Part shown: positions 51,557 to 59,641 of the stretch, piece by piece
Position numbering within the stretch: the first letter of the stretch is position 1
How the letters are laid out: each line of letters opens with the position of its first letter
Source: Pseudomonas saponiphila
Lineage (GTDB): Bacteria > Pseudomonadota > Gammaproteobacteria > Pseudomonadales > Pseudomonadaceae
DNA: 64,000 bases
Reading direction: 5' to 3'
NCBI RefSeq assembly: GCF_900105185.1
Contig: NZ_FNTJ01000001.1
Coordinates: 4,174,501 to 4,238,500, forward strand
Program-made: the position numbers and the translations under genes
Notes under the pieces: model-generated
The model's input: only the letters and a program-made list of their open reading frames with translations
What the model was told of the DNA's origin: nothing
The model's database searches: none

Positions 51557-53242
51557 ATGGCGGCGCCGCGAGTAGCCATGCGAAACATCAAAGAATGTCT
51601 GCGCCTCAAGTTTGAGGCCGGCTTGTCCCACGAGAAGATTGCCCGTGCCTTGCAGCTGTCCAAGGGCGTGGTTAGCAAGTACATCGCGGCGGCGCGGGTG
51701 GCCGGGCTGGACTGGCCGGCGCTGGTGGCCATGGACGAGGCCGCGCTGGCGGCCGCCTTGTTTGCACCGACGTCGACGAACAAGCCGCGCGGTGAGCGAG
51801 TGCTGCCCGATGTGCTGAGCATCCACCGCGAGTTGCGACGCAAGGGCGTGACCTTGCAGCTGCTGTGGGAGGAATATCTCGCCGCGCATGCGGGCCAGCC
51901 GACCTACCGCTACACCCAGTTCGTCGAGCACTACCGGCGCTACGCCCAGACGCTCAAACGTTCGATGCGTCAGCTGCACCGTGCGGGCGAGAAGCTATTC
52001 ATCGACTATGCCGGGCCGACGCTGCCGGTGGTCGACCCGGCCACCGGCGAAGTGCGCCGGGCGCACATCTTCGTCGCCGCCCTGGGCGCCTCGAATTACA
52101 CCTATGCCTGCGCGACGCCAGGCGAAACCCAGGTGGACTGGCTGACCTCGCTGGGCCAGGCTCTGACCTACTTTGGCGGCGTGCCGGAAATGGTTGTGCC
52201 GGACAATCCGCGCGCCCTGGTCGCCCAGCCGGATCGCTACGAGCCGGGCCTGAACCGGGCCACGCTGGAGTGCGCGCGTCATTACCAGACGGTGATCCTG
52301 CCGGCACGGCCACGCAAGCCTCAGGACAAGGCCAAGGCCGAGGTGGCGGTGCAGGTGGTCGAGCGCTGGATCATGGCGCGGCTGCGCCATCGGCAGTTCT
52401 TCAGCCTGCATGCGCTTAACCAGGCCATCGCCGAGCTGCTGGAGGATCTGAATCGGCGCCCGTTCAAGCGGCTCGATGGCTGCCGGCGCGACTGGTTCGA
52501 GCGCCTGGATCGCCCGGCCTTGCGAGCGCTGCCGGTGCATCCCTACGAGGTCGCCACCTTCAAGCGCTGCAAGGTCAGCATCGACTACCACATCGAGGTC
52601 AATGGCAGCTTCTACAGCGTGCCCTCCGCCCTGGCCCGGCAGAACGTGGACGTGCGACTGACGGCACACACCCTGGAAGTGCTGCATGGCAACCGGCGGG
52701 TGGCCAGCCACCTGCTGCTGGGGCGACGCGGCGCTTACAGTACCCAGCGCGAGCACATGCCCGCGGCGCACCAGGCGCATCGCGAATGGACGCCACAACG
52801 CCTGCTCGACTGGGGCGCGCGGATCGGCCCCTACACGCGCCAACTGATCGATCACCAACTGACCCACAAGCCGCACCCGGAGATGGGCTACCGCGCCTGC
52901 CTCGGCCTGCTCTCGCTGGCCCGGCGCTATGGCAATGCACGCCTGGAAGCCGCTGCCGAACGTGCCGTACACCTGCGCGCCTTCACCGGGCGCAGCGTGC
53001 GCAACCTGCTCCAGCAAGGCCTGGATCAACAGCCGCTGCCCCAGCGTGCCGCCGAAACGACCTTACCCGGCGACCACGAGAACGTCCGTGGCGCCGACTA
53101 CTACCAACCCCCGCAACAGGAGCTGTTCGATGATGCCGCAACACACCCTGAATCAACTGCACCAGCTACGCCTGGACGGCATGGCCCGCGCCCTGGAAGA
53201 GCAATGGACGCTGCCGGCCAGCCACAGCCTGAGCTTCGATGA
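51557..53242 (+). CDS. istA: IS21-family transposase IstA, copy 2
   Basis: Identical in sequence to the 561-residue IstA of copy 1, with the same N-terminal helix-turn-helix and catalytic residues, so the two elements diverged very recently or are kept identical by recombination. Confidence 0.95.
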   Translation: MAAPRVAMRNIKECLRLKFEAGLSHEKIARALQLSKGVVSKYIAAARVAGLDWPALVAMDEAALAAALFAPTSTNKPRGERVLPDVLSIHRELRRKGVTLQLLWEEYLAAHAGQPTYRYTQFVEHYRRYAQTLKRSMRQLHRAGEKLFIDYAGPTLPVVDPATGEVRRAHIFVAALGASNYTYACATPGETQVDWLTSLGQALTYFGGVPEMVVPDNPRALVAQPDRYEPGLNRATLECARHYQTVILPARPRKPQDKAKAEVAVQVVERWIMARLRHRQFFSLHALNQAIAELLEDLNRRPFKRLDGCRRDWFERLDRPALRALPVHPYEVATFKRCKVSIDYHIEVNGSFYSVPSALARQNVDVRLTAHTLEVLHGNRRVASHLLLGRRGAYSTQREHMPAAHQAHREWTPQRLLDWGARIGPYTRQLIDHQLTHKPHPEMGYRACLGLLSLARRYGNARLEAAAERAVHLRAFTGRSVRNLLQQGLDQQPLPQRAAETTLPGDHENVRGADYYQPPQQELFDDAATHPESTAPATPGRHGPRPGRAMDAAGQPQPELR

Positions 53243-53879
53243 ACGCCTCGGCCTACTGCTCGACCGCGAACTGGCCTGGCGTGACAACCAGCGCCTGGTA
53301 CGGCTGCGCAAGAAGGCCAAGCTCAAGTACGCCAACGCCTGCCTGGAAGATCTCGACCGCCGCACCGGACGCGCCCTGGACGAGCGTCTGATCGCCACCC
53401 TGGCCAGTGGCGACTGGATCCGCCAGCAGCACAACCTGCTGCTGACCGGCCCGACCGGTGCCGGCAAAACCTGGCTGGCCTGCGCCCTGGGCAACCAGGC
53501 CTGCCGCCAGGGCTATAGCACCCTGTACCTGCGCACCCCGCGCCTGCTGGAACAACTGCGCATCGCTCATGGCGACGGCAGCTTCGGCCGTACCCTGCAA
53601 CAGCTGGCAAAGGTCGACGTCCTGGTGCTGGACGACTGGGCGCTAGCCCCGCTGGAGGAAGGAGCCCGGCATGACCTGCTGGAGGTGATCGACGACCGCG
53701 CTGGCAGCCGCTCCACCATCCTGACGAGCCAACTGCCCATCGAGCACTGGCACGGCTGGATCAACGACCCGACCCTGGCCGATGCCATCCTCGACCGCCT
53801 GGTGCACAACGCCTACCGACTGACGATGAAAGGCGAGTCGCTGCGCCGAAAAAAAGCCGAGGAACAAGCCGCATCGTGA
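53130..53879 (+). CDS. istB: IS21-family helper ATPase IstB, copy 2
   Basis: Identical to the 249-residue IstB of copy 1, with intact Walker A and B motifs. It should be active if the copy is transcribed. Confidence 0.95.
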   Translation: MMPQHTLNQLHQLRLDGMARALEEQWTLPASHSLSFDERLGLLLDRELAWRDNQRLVRLRKKAKLKYANACLEDLDRRTGRALDERLIATLASGDWIRQQHNLLLTGPTGAGKTWLACALGNQACRQGYSTLYLRTPRLLEQLRIAHGDGSFGRTLQQLAKVDVLVLDDWALAPLEEGARHDLLEVIDDRAGSRSTILTSQLPIEHWHGWINDPTLADAILDRLVHNAYRLTMKGESLRRKKAEEQAAS

Positions 53880-53972
53880 CCGATGCGATTACAATCCAGA
53901 ACCCGCGCAACCGGGGTGGAAGCACCGGTCACGTATTAGCGAAACGCTCGGTCACGTTCACCGAAATCCGCA

Positions 53973-54074
53973 GCCATCTCGAATGACACGCATAGCCTCC
54001 CAGACACGCTGGCGATTGCCCTTCTTACCGTGCATTTCCAGATCAATTGGTTTACGACCACGACCGCCAGCCAT
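53973..54074 (-). pseudogene. Mu-like early gene truncated by the IS
   Basis: MAGGRGRKPIDLEMHGKKGN and 14 more codons precede the IS boundary; the frame then ends four codons into the IS. The ATG overlaps the MuB stop (TAATG). The basic, HTH-like start resembles small early proteins of transposable Pseudomonas phages. Its loss and that of everything beyond marks the deletion end. Confidence 0.75.
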
Positions 54075-54796
54075 TACGAAACCCTCCGCACAGGAGCGTC
54101 GCCGGTGAACCACTCCCGATGGCCCCAGGTCGCAAGGTCAACCTTGTCCCAGCATTGGGTTTGGGCTTCGTTGTAAACGCGGTACAGGTTGACCGCGACA
54201 CGGCGCAGACAGCCTTTAACCTTCTTGCGCAGGTCTTCTAGCAGATCGTCGGCGAAGTGCAGGCCGGGGTAACTGGCCTGGGCCAAGGCGTGTATGTCGT
54301 GAAGCGTGGCAGGCTGGGCAGGCACCCACTCCAGCACACGGTTATGCAGGCGCTCCAGCCTGGCCAGGCTGCTAGGCACTCGTTCTTCACCGATCAACAC
54401 GATGGTGCCTTGGCTGGCGTTGTAGATATCGGTCAGAACGTTGGCTATGGATTTCTCAAGCAGGTACTGCACGTCATCGATCAGCAGCGGGCGCCCGCTG
54501 CGCGACAGTTGTTCGGCGATCTGGTCCACCATCAGCGACAGGGTGCGTTCAGGTGTGATGCTCATTTCGTGCAGGATGGCTTGCAGGAAAGCCTTTTTGC
54601 TCCAGGTGTCGCGGCACTCGACGTAATAGGCGCGATGCTGGTTTGCGGCGAAGGCAGCGCCAACGCTTTTGCCCAAGCCGGTGGGGCCATGCATCACGAC
54701 AACACCGGGCAGCCCCTGTGGGCGTTTGAGGGCGCGTTCGATAGCGGCAGACAACAGGCCAACGTTGGTCAGTGGAACAATCTTGGGAAAACTCAT
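54074..54796 (-). CDS. MuB-like transposition ATPase
   Basis: A 240-residue AAA+ ATPase with Walker A GPTGLGKSV and Walker B LLIDDVQ. In Mu-type phages protein B binds target DNA and activates the transposase. It follows the MuA-like gene by 18 bp. Confidence 0.9.
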   Translation of the reverse strand: MSFPKIVPLTNVGLLSAAIERALKRPQGLPGVVVMHGPTGLGKSVGAAFAANQHRAYYVECRDTWSKKAFLQAILHEMSITPERTLSLMVDQIAEQLSRSGRPLLIDDVQYLLEKSIANVLTDIYNASQGTIVLIGEERVPSSLARLERLHNRVLEWVPAQPATLHDIHALAQASYPGLHFADDLLEDLRKKVKGCLRRVAVNLYRVYNEAQTQCWDKVDLATWGHREWFTGDAPVRRVS

Positions 54797-54814
54797 GTGA
54801 AAACTCCTTAGGGG

Positions 54815-56866
54815 TTAGGCTCTGGCTTGTTCTGCGTGGGCAAACATCCGCTGCATCGCGCTGTAGTCGGAATGTTTGGGCCAGCGTTCGTGCCACTGGG
54901 CTTGCTCGGGTGGTAGCGCTTCGCCGCCCTTCACGCGGCCATCGAGCTGCTGCCAAAGGCGGTACTTGGAAATAGGGTCGTTGGGGATTTCAAAGGCTGG
55001 AGCCTGTGGCGCGACCAGCTGGGCGAAACGTTGTGCTTCGGCTAGCTGTGCCGGGGACAGCTCATAGCTGCTCGATGCCGTGGGAATGACGCGCATTTCA
55101 ACGTCTTGCCCGGTGATGGTTTTGGCCTTTTTAACCAGGCGCGACAGCTGTCCGCGTTCGCGCTTCTCACTGGCTTTTTCAAGCATCGTTACCGGCATTG
55201 CTGGGCTGGCATTGCCATCCAGAATGGCTTCACCGATCAGCTCGCCATCAAGGGTATGCACCCATACACGGCTGGAGTCGCGGAAGTCATAGGCCACGCG
55301 GACTTCCTCGCCATGGAAACCTTCCAGTTCTTTCAGGAAGTAGGTGCCGCTATTCCATTGCACCTGGGCGCGCCGAGCAGTGCGCAGGACCTGCGGACGG
55401 GTCAGGCTTTCAACGATACTTGCGTCAGCCAGCAATGGCTCCCAGCCTTCGGCCTCGGCCTGTTTCCAGGCTTCCATGGGGCTTTGGTGACGCATGCGCA
55501 GCGTCTGTGGGTCGCGGAACTTCGGTAGGCCACGGTGTGGGCGCCGGTTGTAGTCGTCGAGTGCGCATTGCAGGTCGGCGAAGAACACCGAGAACTCCGG
55601 CACAACTGTTGGTGCCAAACCCAGCGCCAACTGCTTACGGGATAGCTTGTGGGCCTTGGTTCCGGCCTCCTTGTCCATATCGGCGCCGATGTAGCTGTCG
55701 AAGGTTTTAGCGAGCCTGACCAGGATGGTTTTGTGTGGGCGTTCAATCACGCCACGGGCTTGGGAGTTGTAAGGCAGCGAATGCGTGACGGTGCCGCCAA
55801 GACGGTCATTGGCTTCATAGACCACGGCGTTATCAAAGCCGCTGCCGTTGTCTACATAGAAAATCTTGTACATGCCGCAGCGGGTAACACCGTCGCGCAA
55901 TGTGTCCAAGGTGGCCAATGTCGACTCAGCCAGGTTGACCGAAAAACCGGTGATTCGGCGTGTGCCCCAATCAATGATCATGGTGATTTCCGGCCGGAAG
56001 ATCTGGCCGGTAAGAGGGTTGATAACCTCGGCGTCAAAGGTATGACCATCGGCAACCCAGACATCATTTGGCCAGAGCATGTCCGCCTTGCGGCGGTTGT
56101 ACGCCTGTAGGGTTTTCAGCTCATGCGGCCCCATACGACCACGCTCGCGGGCCTCTGGAGACAGCTTTTTCAGCCAGCGGCGGACGGCGTGAATGCTCGG
56201 GCAGACGCTGGAGTGGACCTCTGAATGGATCTGTTTGAACTGCTCGTATGCCGCTTCAACGCTGGGCTTCTGCGGGCGCTGATAATGCTTCAGGAACTCG
56301 GCAGCCCAAGACGGGACGCTCATGTCCTGTTTGCGGCGTGCTGGTGCCAGTCCCATTTCCCCATGGGCGCGATAGTCCGCCAGCCACCGTTTCAGGGTGC
56401 GCTCCGAAAGTGTTCGGTCTTCTGTTTTGCGGTCGTTGGCCCGGACCACTTGCTCGGCAAGGTAGGGGCTCAGGTCGCCGGTTCGTGCCAGGGAGACCAG
56501 TGTGAGAATGGCGCGGTTCTGGCTGACCACCTTGCTCATGCGCTCTATTTCGCGCACGAATGACAGGCGTGCCGTCATGACCGAGATCTGCGAATCATTC
56601 AAGCGTGACGCTTTTTTAGCGTCACACCCTGAAAGAATCACATGTGTTTCAGCCGGTGCTTCTGGTGCACTGGCGGGAATTGAGGCAGCAATGAGAGCAG
56701 CCTGGGTTTTCTCCGGCAGCATCGCAAAGGAGTACTCGACAGCTTTGCTACCAAGTCGTTGCTGGCCCTCCCAGTTCTCCCGAGCAGCCATTGCCTTAAC
56801 GTTGCGAGAAGTACTCGGCAAGCCGGGCAGGCCTGCGAGTTCCTGGGCGGAATACCAATTACGCAT
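54815..56866 (-). CDS. MuA-like transposase
   Basis: A 683-residue DDE transposase. The N-terminal Mu-type DNA-binding domain (ELAGLPGLPSTSRNVKAMAA) is followed by end-binding helices and a catalytic core with D273 (WVADGHTFD), D339 (YVDNGSG) and E375 (GVIERPHK), a D-D-35-E spacing. The C-terminal part (from about 500) should contact MuB. All catalytic residues are present, so it could still act on Mu-like ends in cis or trans. Confidence 0.92.
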   Translation of the reverse strand: MRNWYSAQELAGLPGLPSTSRNVKAMAARENWEGQQRLGSKAVEYSFAMLPEKTQAALIAASIPASAPEAPAETHVILSGCDAKKASRLNDSQISVMTARLSFVREIERMSKVVSQNRAILTLVSLARTGDLSPYLAEQVVRANDRKTEDRTLSERTLKRWLADYRAHGEMGLAPARRKQDMSVPSWAAEFLKHYQRPQKPSVEAAYEQFKQIHSEVHSSVCPSIHAVRRWLKKLSPEARERGRMGPHELKTLQAYNRRKADMLWPNDVWVADGHTFDAEVINPLTGQIFRPEITMIIDWGTRRITGFSVNLAESTLATLDTLRDGVTRCGMYKIFYVDNGSGFDNAVVYEANDRLGGTVTHSLPYNSQARGVIERPHKTILVRLAKTFDSYIGADMDKEAGTKAHKLSRKQLALGLAPTVVPEFSVFFADLQCALDDYNRRPHRGLPKFRDPQTLRMRHQSPMEAWKQAEAEGWEPLLADASIVESLTRPQVLRTARRAQVQWNSGTYFLKELEGFHGEEVRVAYDFRDSSRVWVHTLDGELIGEAILDGNASPAMPVTMLEKASEKRERGQLSRLVKKAKTITGQDVEMRVIPTASSSYELSPAQLAEAQRFAQLVAPQAPAFEIPNDPISKYRLWQQLDGRVKGGEALPPEQAQWHERWPKHSDYSAMQRMFAHAEQARA

Positions 56867-57305
56867 GGCTGCCCCCTAACATACGCTTCAGTTCGCGGGC
56901 TTTTCGAGTAGCGTCTGCGGCGACTCTTTCCAGGCGACCAAGCTCAGCATCAAGTGCTTCGCGACCGTAAGAAACTCGTCCGCCACGCAGATGCACCAAC
57001 CAGTCGGTCATCGCGTGAGTTGCACAAACCTCTTCAAGCAATGGCGCCCTATATAAAGGAAGGTTGTGCTCGGTACGGGCGGGACTCGACCATGCATCGA
57101 GCATGTTCTTGCTTACGTCGTCACCTGAAAGTCGCGACATACGAGCTGCAATCTCGTAACGGTCCAGCTCGGAGCCTTTGAGGATTTCGCTCACCAGCTC
57201 ACTCACCGTCGCGGCGTAGTTGCCATGGCCAGGTATAGAAAGCACCGGCTGTGGAACAGAGAAGATGTCTAGTGTCCTGTCGTCTTTTACGCGGCGCATG
57301 TTCAC
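56859..57305 (-). CDS. Conserved early protein of Mu-like phages
   Basis: A 148-residue protein between the Ner-like and MuA-like genes, overlapping both. It has LDRYEIAARMSRLSGDDVSKNML, a helix-turn-helix-like segment, and a basic C-terminal helix. Function unknown. Confidence 0.65.
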   Translation of the reverse strand: MNMRRVKDDRTLDIFSVPQPVLSIPGHGNYAATVSELVSEILKGSELDRYEIAARMSRLSGDDVSKNMLDAWSSPARTEHNLPLYRAPLLEEVCATHAMTDWLVHLRGGRVSYGREALDAELGRLERVAADATRKARELKRMLGGSHA

Positions 57306-57652
57306 ACCCCCGCCACGGCTTTACAGTGTCGAAGGACATAGAGTGAGTTATGATCTTGATTACTGGCTGCTCTGCGTTCTGCACGGTTCGGGCAGATTCG
57401 ATGAGGCTTACCATCGGTGTTCCAGCGCTCGGGCCAGATGTCGATTGGCATTAAACCCAAAGCTTTTGCAATAGCTCTCTCCATACGTGGATAGGCGATG
57501 CGCTTTGTGTTCTTGAGGGCTTGGCCTGAAACATCCAGCTCGCGAGATAGCTTGGCCAGTGATGTACCGCGAGCACGTAATTGGTATTTGATCCATTCCC
57601 AACGCTGGGTCGGATCAGACGGTATTTCGGCTTTGTTCATGTCGGCGTCCAT
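57302..57652 (-). CDS. Ner-like DNA-binding regulator
   Basis: A 116-residue protein. RARGTSLAKLSRELDVSGQALKNTKR is a Ner/Nlp-type helix-turn-helix, and the motif IAKALGLMPIDIWPERW is typical of this family. Ner represses the early promoter after lytic onset. The start may be Met1 or Met5. Confidence 0.8.
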   Translation of the reverse strand: MDADMNKAEIPSDPTQRWEWIKYQLRARGTSLAKLSRELDVSGQALKNTKRIAYPRMERAIAKALGLMPIDIWPERWNTDGKPHRICPNRAERRAASNQDHNSLYVLRHCKAVAGV

Positions 57653-57735
57653 TTACAACCACCTGGCAGGGTGGTTTTTTTGGGGTGTCTAACGTTTCCT
57701 AGGACATAAACATAGCGCGGATAAATGTGCATATC

Positions 57736-57883
57736 AATCGGAAAAAAGAGCATCCGATTCTTTTTTATGCACCAAATGCACGAAAAAATATATAACGTAG
57801 AGAAATCAATGGCTTACAAGGAATCGGATAAAACGGATGCTCCAAATACGCAGCATCCGATTCCAGCTGGTGCAATCGGATGC
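57736..57883. promoter_or_regulatory. Cluster of candidate Mu-repressor operators
   Basis: GCATCCGATT or its inverse AATCGGATGC occurs in full at 57750, 57853 and 57874, with shorter forms at 57736 (AATCGGA), 57822 (AATCGGAT) and 57834 (CGGATGC). The cluster spans the repressor-ner gap and the first codons of the repressor. Confidence 0.6.
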
Positions 57884-58513
57884 TTCCGCGAGCGGCTTAA
57901 AGAGGCTATGGGAGGAAGGGCTGCACGCGCATTTGCGCGTGACGTGGGTCTTTCAGAGGGAGCTATACGCAGTTATCTGAGCGGCGATACATACCCGACA
58001 TTGGATAGGCTTGAGCAGATCGCCCAAGCAACCGGTGTATCGCCCATATGGCTAGCATTTGGCGAAAGCGAGCGCCCACAGCTAGTCATAGAGGACGCTA
58101 CGTATAGCTACATACCGCTCTATGACGCGAAGTGCAGCGCGGGGCATGGGGCCTGGACCGACGATGCTCGAATCCTGACTCGCCTCGCCTTCACTACTTA
58201 CTCTTTGCGCAAGCAGGGGCTCAGTCCGTCCAATCTTTCAGCTATCCGCGTTGACGGTGATTCTATGGAGGGTCTGCTGAGCGACGGCGATACAGTGCTG
58301 ATTGACCATAGTCGTACGTCATTGGAGGGGGAGGCTGTCTATGTTGTTAGGCTTGACGACCACCTTTATGCCAAGCGCTTGCAGCGTCAGATAGGTGGAG
58401 GTATCGCTGTCATCAGCGCCAATACGGCCTATCAAGTGATGACTGTAACGAAGGAACACCTTGATGATCTGGAAATCATCGGCCGTGTTGTGTGGGCTGG
58501 GGGCTGGCTATAG
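57809..58513 (+). CDS. Mu-like phage repressor with S24 peptidase domain
   Basis: A 234-residue repressor when started at MAYKESDKTD. The helix-turn-helix (FARDVGLSEGAIRSYLSGD) is followed by a LexA-like domain with SAGHGAW as possible cleavage site, Ser in GDSMEGLL and Lys in LYAKRLQR. Starts at 57725 and 57767 are also open. It is divergent from the ner-A-B operon. Confidence 0.85.
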   Translation: MAYKESDKTDAPNTQHPIPAGAIGCFRERLKEAMGGRAARAFARDVGLSEGAIRSYLSGDTYPTLDRLEQIAQATGVSPIWLAFGESERPQLVIEDATYSYIPLYDAKCSAGHGAWTDDARILTRLAFTTYSLRKQGLSPSNLSAIRVDGDSMEGLLSDGDTVLIDHSRTSLEGEAVYVVRLDDHLYAKRLQRQIGGGIAVISANTAYQVMTVTKEHLDDLEIIGRVVWAGGWL

Positions 58514-58523
58514 TCATGCCCCT

Positions 58524-58731
58524 AGTGCCAAAGAGCCCGCAATAAGCGGGCTCTTTGTTTATTTTTCATCGTTTTTTGATTCGCGCCAGTTTCGGCACTG
58601 TCTGACTCATCACTGAGTGCCCCAACTGGTCGGCAGCCCCCGTCCTGCCTGGCCCGACTCAGCTCAAACCATTTAGACCCGCTTTAACCCACCGACCTCC
58701 CCACTGGTGCCAAAGCTCCCACCTCCCCACA
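58524..58731 (-). repeat. Mu-like left end with spaced sites
   Basis: GGTGCCAAA at 58706 lies 17 bases before ACA at 58729-58731, the same geometry as the right end at 9191-9216. Related AGTGCC sites lie at 58616 and 58524, about 90 bp apart each. Apart from the repressor terminator, 58561-58760 holds no gene. Confidence 0.55.
58531..58560 (+). terminator. Terminator after the Mu-like repressor
   Basis: AAGAGCCCGC-AATAA-GCGGGCTCTT followed by TGTTT is an intrinsic terminator 17 bp after the repressor stop. Confidence 0.85.
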
Positions 58732-58763
58732 TTTTGAAGAGGAAGCAGGCATGAAAAGTCGAG

Positions 58764-58785
58764 AAGTCACGCAAAAGTCACGCAC
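58764..58785 (+). repeat. Arm-type repeat near attR
   Basis: Identical 22-bp copy of the repeat at 9443-9464, with two GTCACGC units, 38 bp left of the attR core. Probable integrase or excisionase arm sites. Confidence 0.55.
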
Positions 58786-58787
58786 AT

Positions 58788-58817
58788 GAAAAAGGCCAAT
58801 GCTGTGAACATTGGCCT
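58788..58817 (-). terminator. Terminator downstream of tRNA-Pro (phage-supplied)
   Basis: GGCCAATG and CATTGGCC form a hairpin, followed on the minus strand by TTTTT. It lies just beyond the tRNA 3' end and replaces the native terminator now at 9262-9288. Confidence 0.8.
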
Positions 58818-58823
58818 AAGTCA

Positions 58824-58880
58824 TTGAAAAATATGGTCGGGACGGAGTGATTCGAACACTCGACCCCTAGCACCCCATGC
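58824..58880. other. attR core (57 bp)
   Basis: Right copy of the 57-bp direct repeat. Here it is joined to the tRNA 5' half (58881-58910), so the intact tRNA gene is regenerated on the host side. Confidence 0.95.
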
Positions 58881-58910
58881 TAGTGCGCTACCGGACTGCG
58901 CTACGCCCCG
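58834..58910 (-). tRNA. tRNA-Pro (anticodon GGG)
   Basis: A 77-nt gene with encoded CCA. The acceptor arm is CGGGGCG paired with CGTCCCG, with discriminator A. The anticodon stem is CTAGC/GCTAG with loop ATGGGGT, so the anticodon is GGG. The T-loop GTTCGAATC is normal. It is a known type of integration site in pseudomonads. Confidence 0.97.
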
Positions 58911-58998
58911 ACTAGGCGTGAAACCCGTTTCACTTCTCAGGAAACGTTGAGGAATATACCGCAAGCTTTTGAAAAGTGGAAGTATTTAAAACAGAGAA

Positions 58999-59355
58999 TT
59001 ACTTCTTGAGCACCACAAGCACATCTTCCAATTCGGAAATCATCTGACGGATCAGTTGCTTGTACTGGGTGGTATCGTCTTTGGCCTCATCACCGGACAG
59101 GCGCAGGCGTGCACCACCGATGGTGAATCCCTGATCGTAGAGCAGCGCGCGGATCTGCCGGATCATCAGCACATCCTGACGCTGATAATACCGGCGATTT
59201 CCGCGGCGCTTGACAGGGTTGAGTTGAGGAAACTCCTGCTCCCAATAACGCAGCACATGCGGCTTGACCGCACAGAGCTCGCTGACTTCACCGATGGTGA
59301 AGTAGCGTTTACCCGGGATCACCGGGAGCTCGTCGTTATGACTTGGTTCCAGCAT
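58999..59355 (-). CDS. MerR-family transcriptional regulator
   Basis: A 118-residue regulator with the MerR winged helix ([20 protein letters not shown], then [13 protein letters not shown]) and a short dimerisation helix. It follows ihfA with overlapping ends, the usual arrangement in Pseudomonas. A start three codons upstream is also possible. Its ligand is unknown. Confidence 0.9.
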   Translation of the reverse strand: MLEPSHNDELPVIPGKRYFTIGEVSELCAVKPHVLRYWEQEFPQLNPVKRRGNRRYYQRQDVLMIRQIRALLYDQGFTIGGARLRLSGDEAKDDTTQYKQLIRQMISELEDVLVVLKK

Positions 59356-59638
59356 ATGCCTCAACTCGGGCCTTCAACTTCTGCCCTGGACGAAAGGTGA
59401 CCACACGGCGAGCCGTGATTGGGATTTCTTCACCCGTTTTCGGGTTGCGGCCAGGACGCTGGCGTTTATCCCGAAGGTCGAAGTTACCGAAACCGGACAA
59501 TTTGACCTGTTCGTTATCTTCGAGAGCATGCCTGATTTCTTCAAAGAACAGCTCGACCAATTCCTTGGCCTCGCGTTTATTCAGGCCTAGCTCTTCGTAG
59601 AGACGTTCGGCCATTTCAGCTTTCGTCAGAGCCCCCAT
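59336..59638 (-). CDS. ihfA: Integration host factor alpha subunit
   Basis: A 100-residue HU/IHF protein. The [20 protein letters not shown] arm region with the DNA-intercalating proline is present, and the sequence reads as a pseudomonad IhfA. It follows pheT by three bases. IHF is also needed by many phage integrases and by Mu. Confidence 0.98.
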   Translation of the reverse strand: MGALTKAEMAERLYEELGLNKREAKELVELFFEEIRHALEDNEQVKLSGFGNFDLRDKRQRPGRNPKTGEEIPITARRVVTFRPGQKLKARVEAYAGTKS

Positions 59639-59641
59639 ACG

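Larger units (their letters stand above)
51332..53972 (+). mobile_element. IS21-family insertion sequence, copy 2 (2641 bp)
   Basis: Same length, ends and encoded proteins as copy 1, in the same orientation. Flanks are GCAATCG on the left and GCCATCT on the right, so no target duplication exists. The left flank is a hairpin leader of the lambdoid pL operon; the right flank is inside a Mu-like gene. It marks a deletion or recombination junction. Confidence 0.95.
53973..58731 (-). mobile_element. Left-end fragment of a Mu-like transposable phage
   Basis: Repressor, Ner-like, conserved hypothetical, MuA and MuB genes occur in the order of a Mu-like left end, read from right to left. The left terminus appears to be the ACA at 58729-58731. 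The fragment is cut by the IS just after MuB. It is inserted within about 100 bp of attR of the lambdoid prophage. Confidence 0.75.
9295..58880 (-). mobile_element. Lambdoid prophage with contractile tail, integrated at tRNA-Pro(GGG)
   Basis: A 57-bp direct repeat of the tRNA 3' part bounds the unit. The gene order is lambda-like: lysis and tail genes at one end, then head, late control, nin genes, replication, cro, cI and a pL-type operon. The tail genes encode sheath, tube and baseplate, so the virion would be a myovirus. No tyrosine or serine integrase is present, and the pL side is interrupted by an IS and a Mu-like fragment. Confidence 0.9.

Noticed and set aside
3987..58731. Both Mu-like pieces being one phage split by recombination between the IS copies
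   Set aside because: The pieces are in opposite orientation while the IS copies are direct repeats, and copy 1 has an intact target duplication, so simple IS-IS recombination cannot produce this layout.
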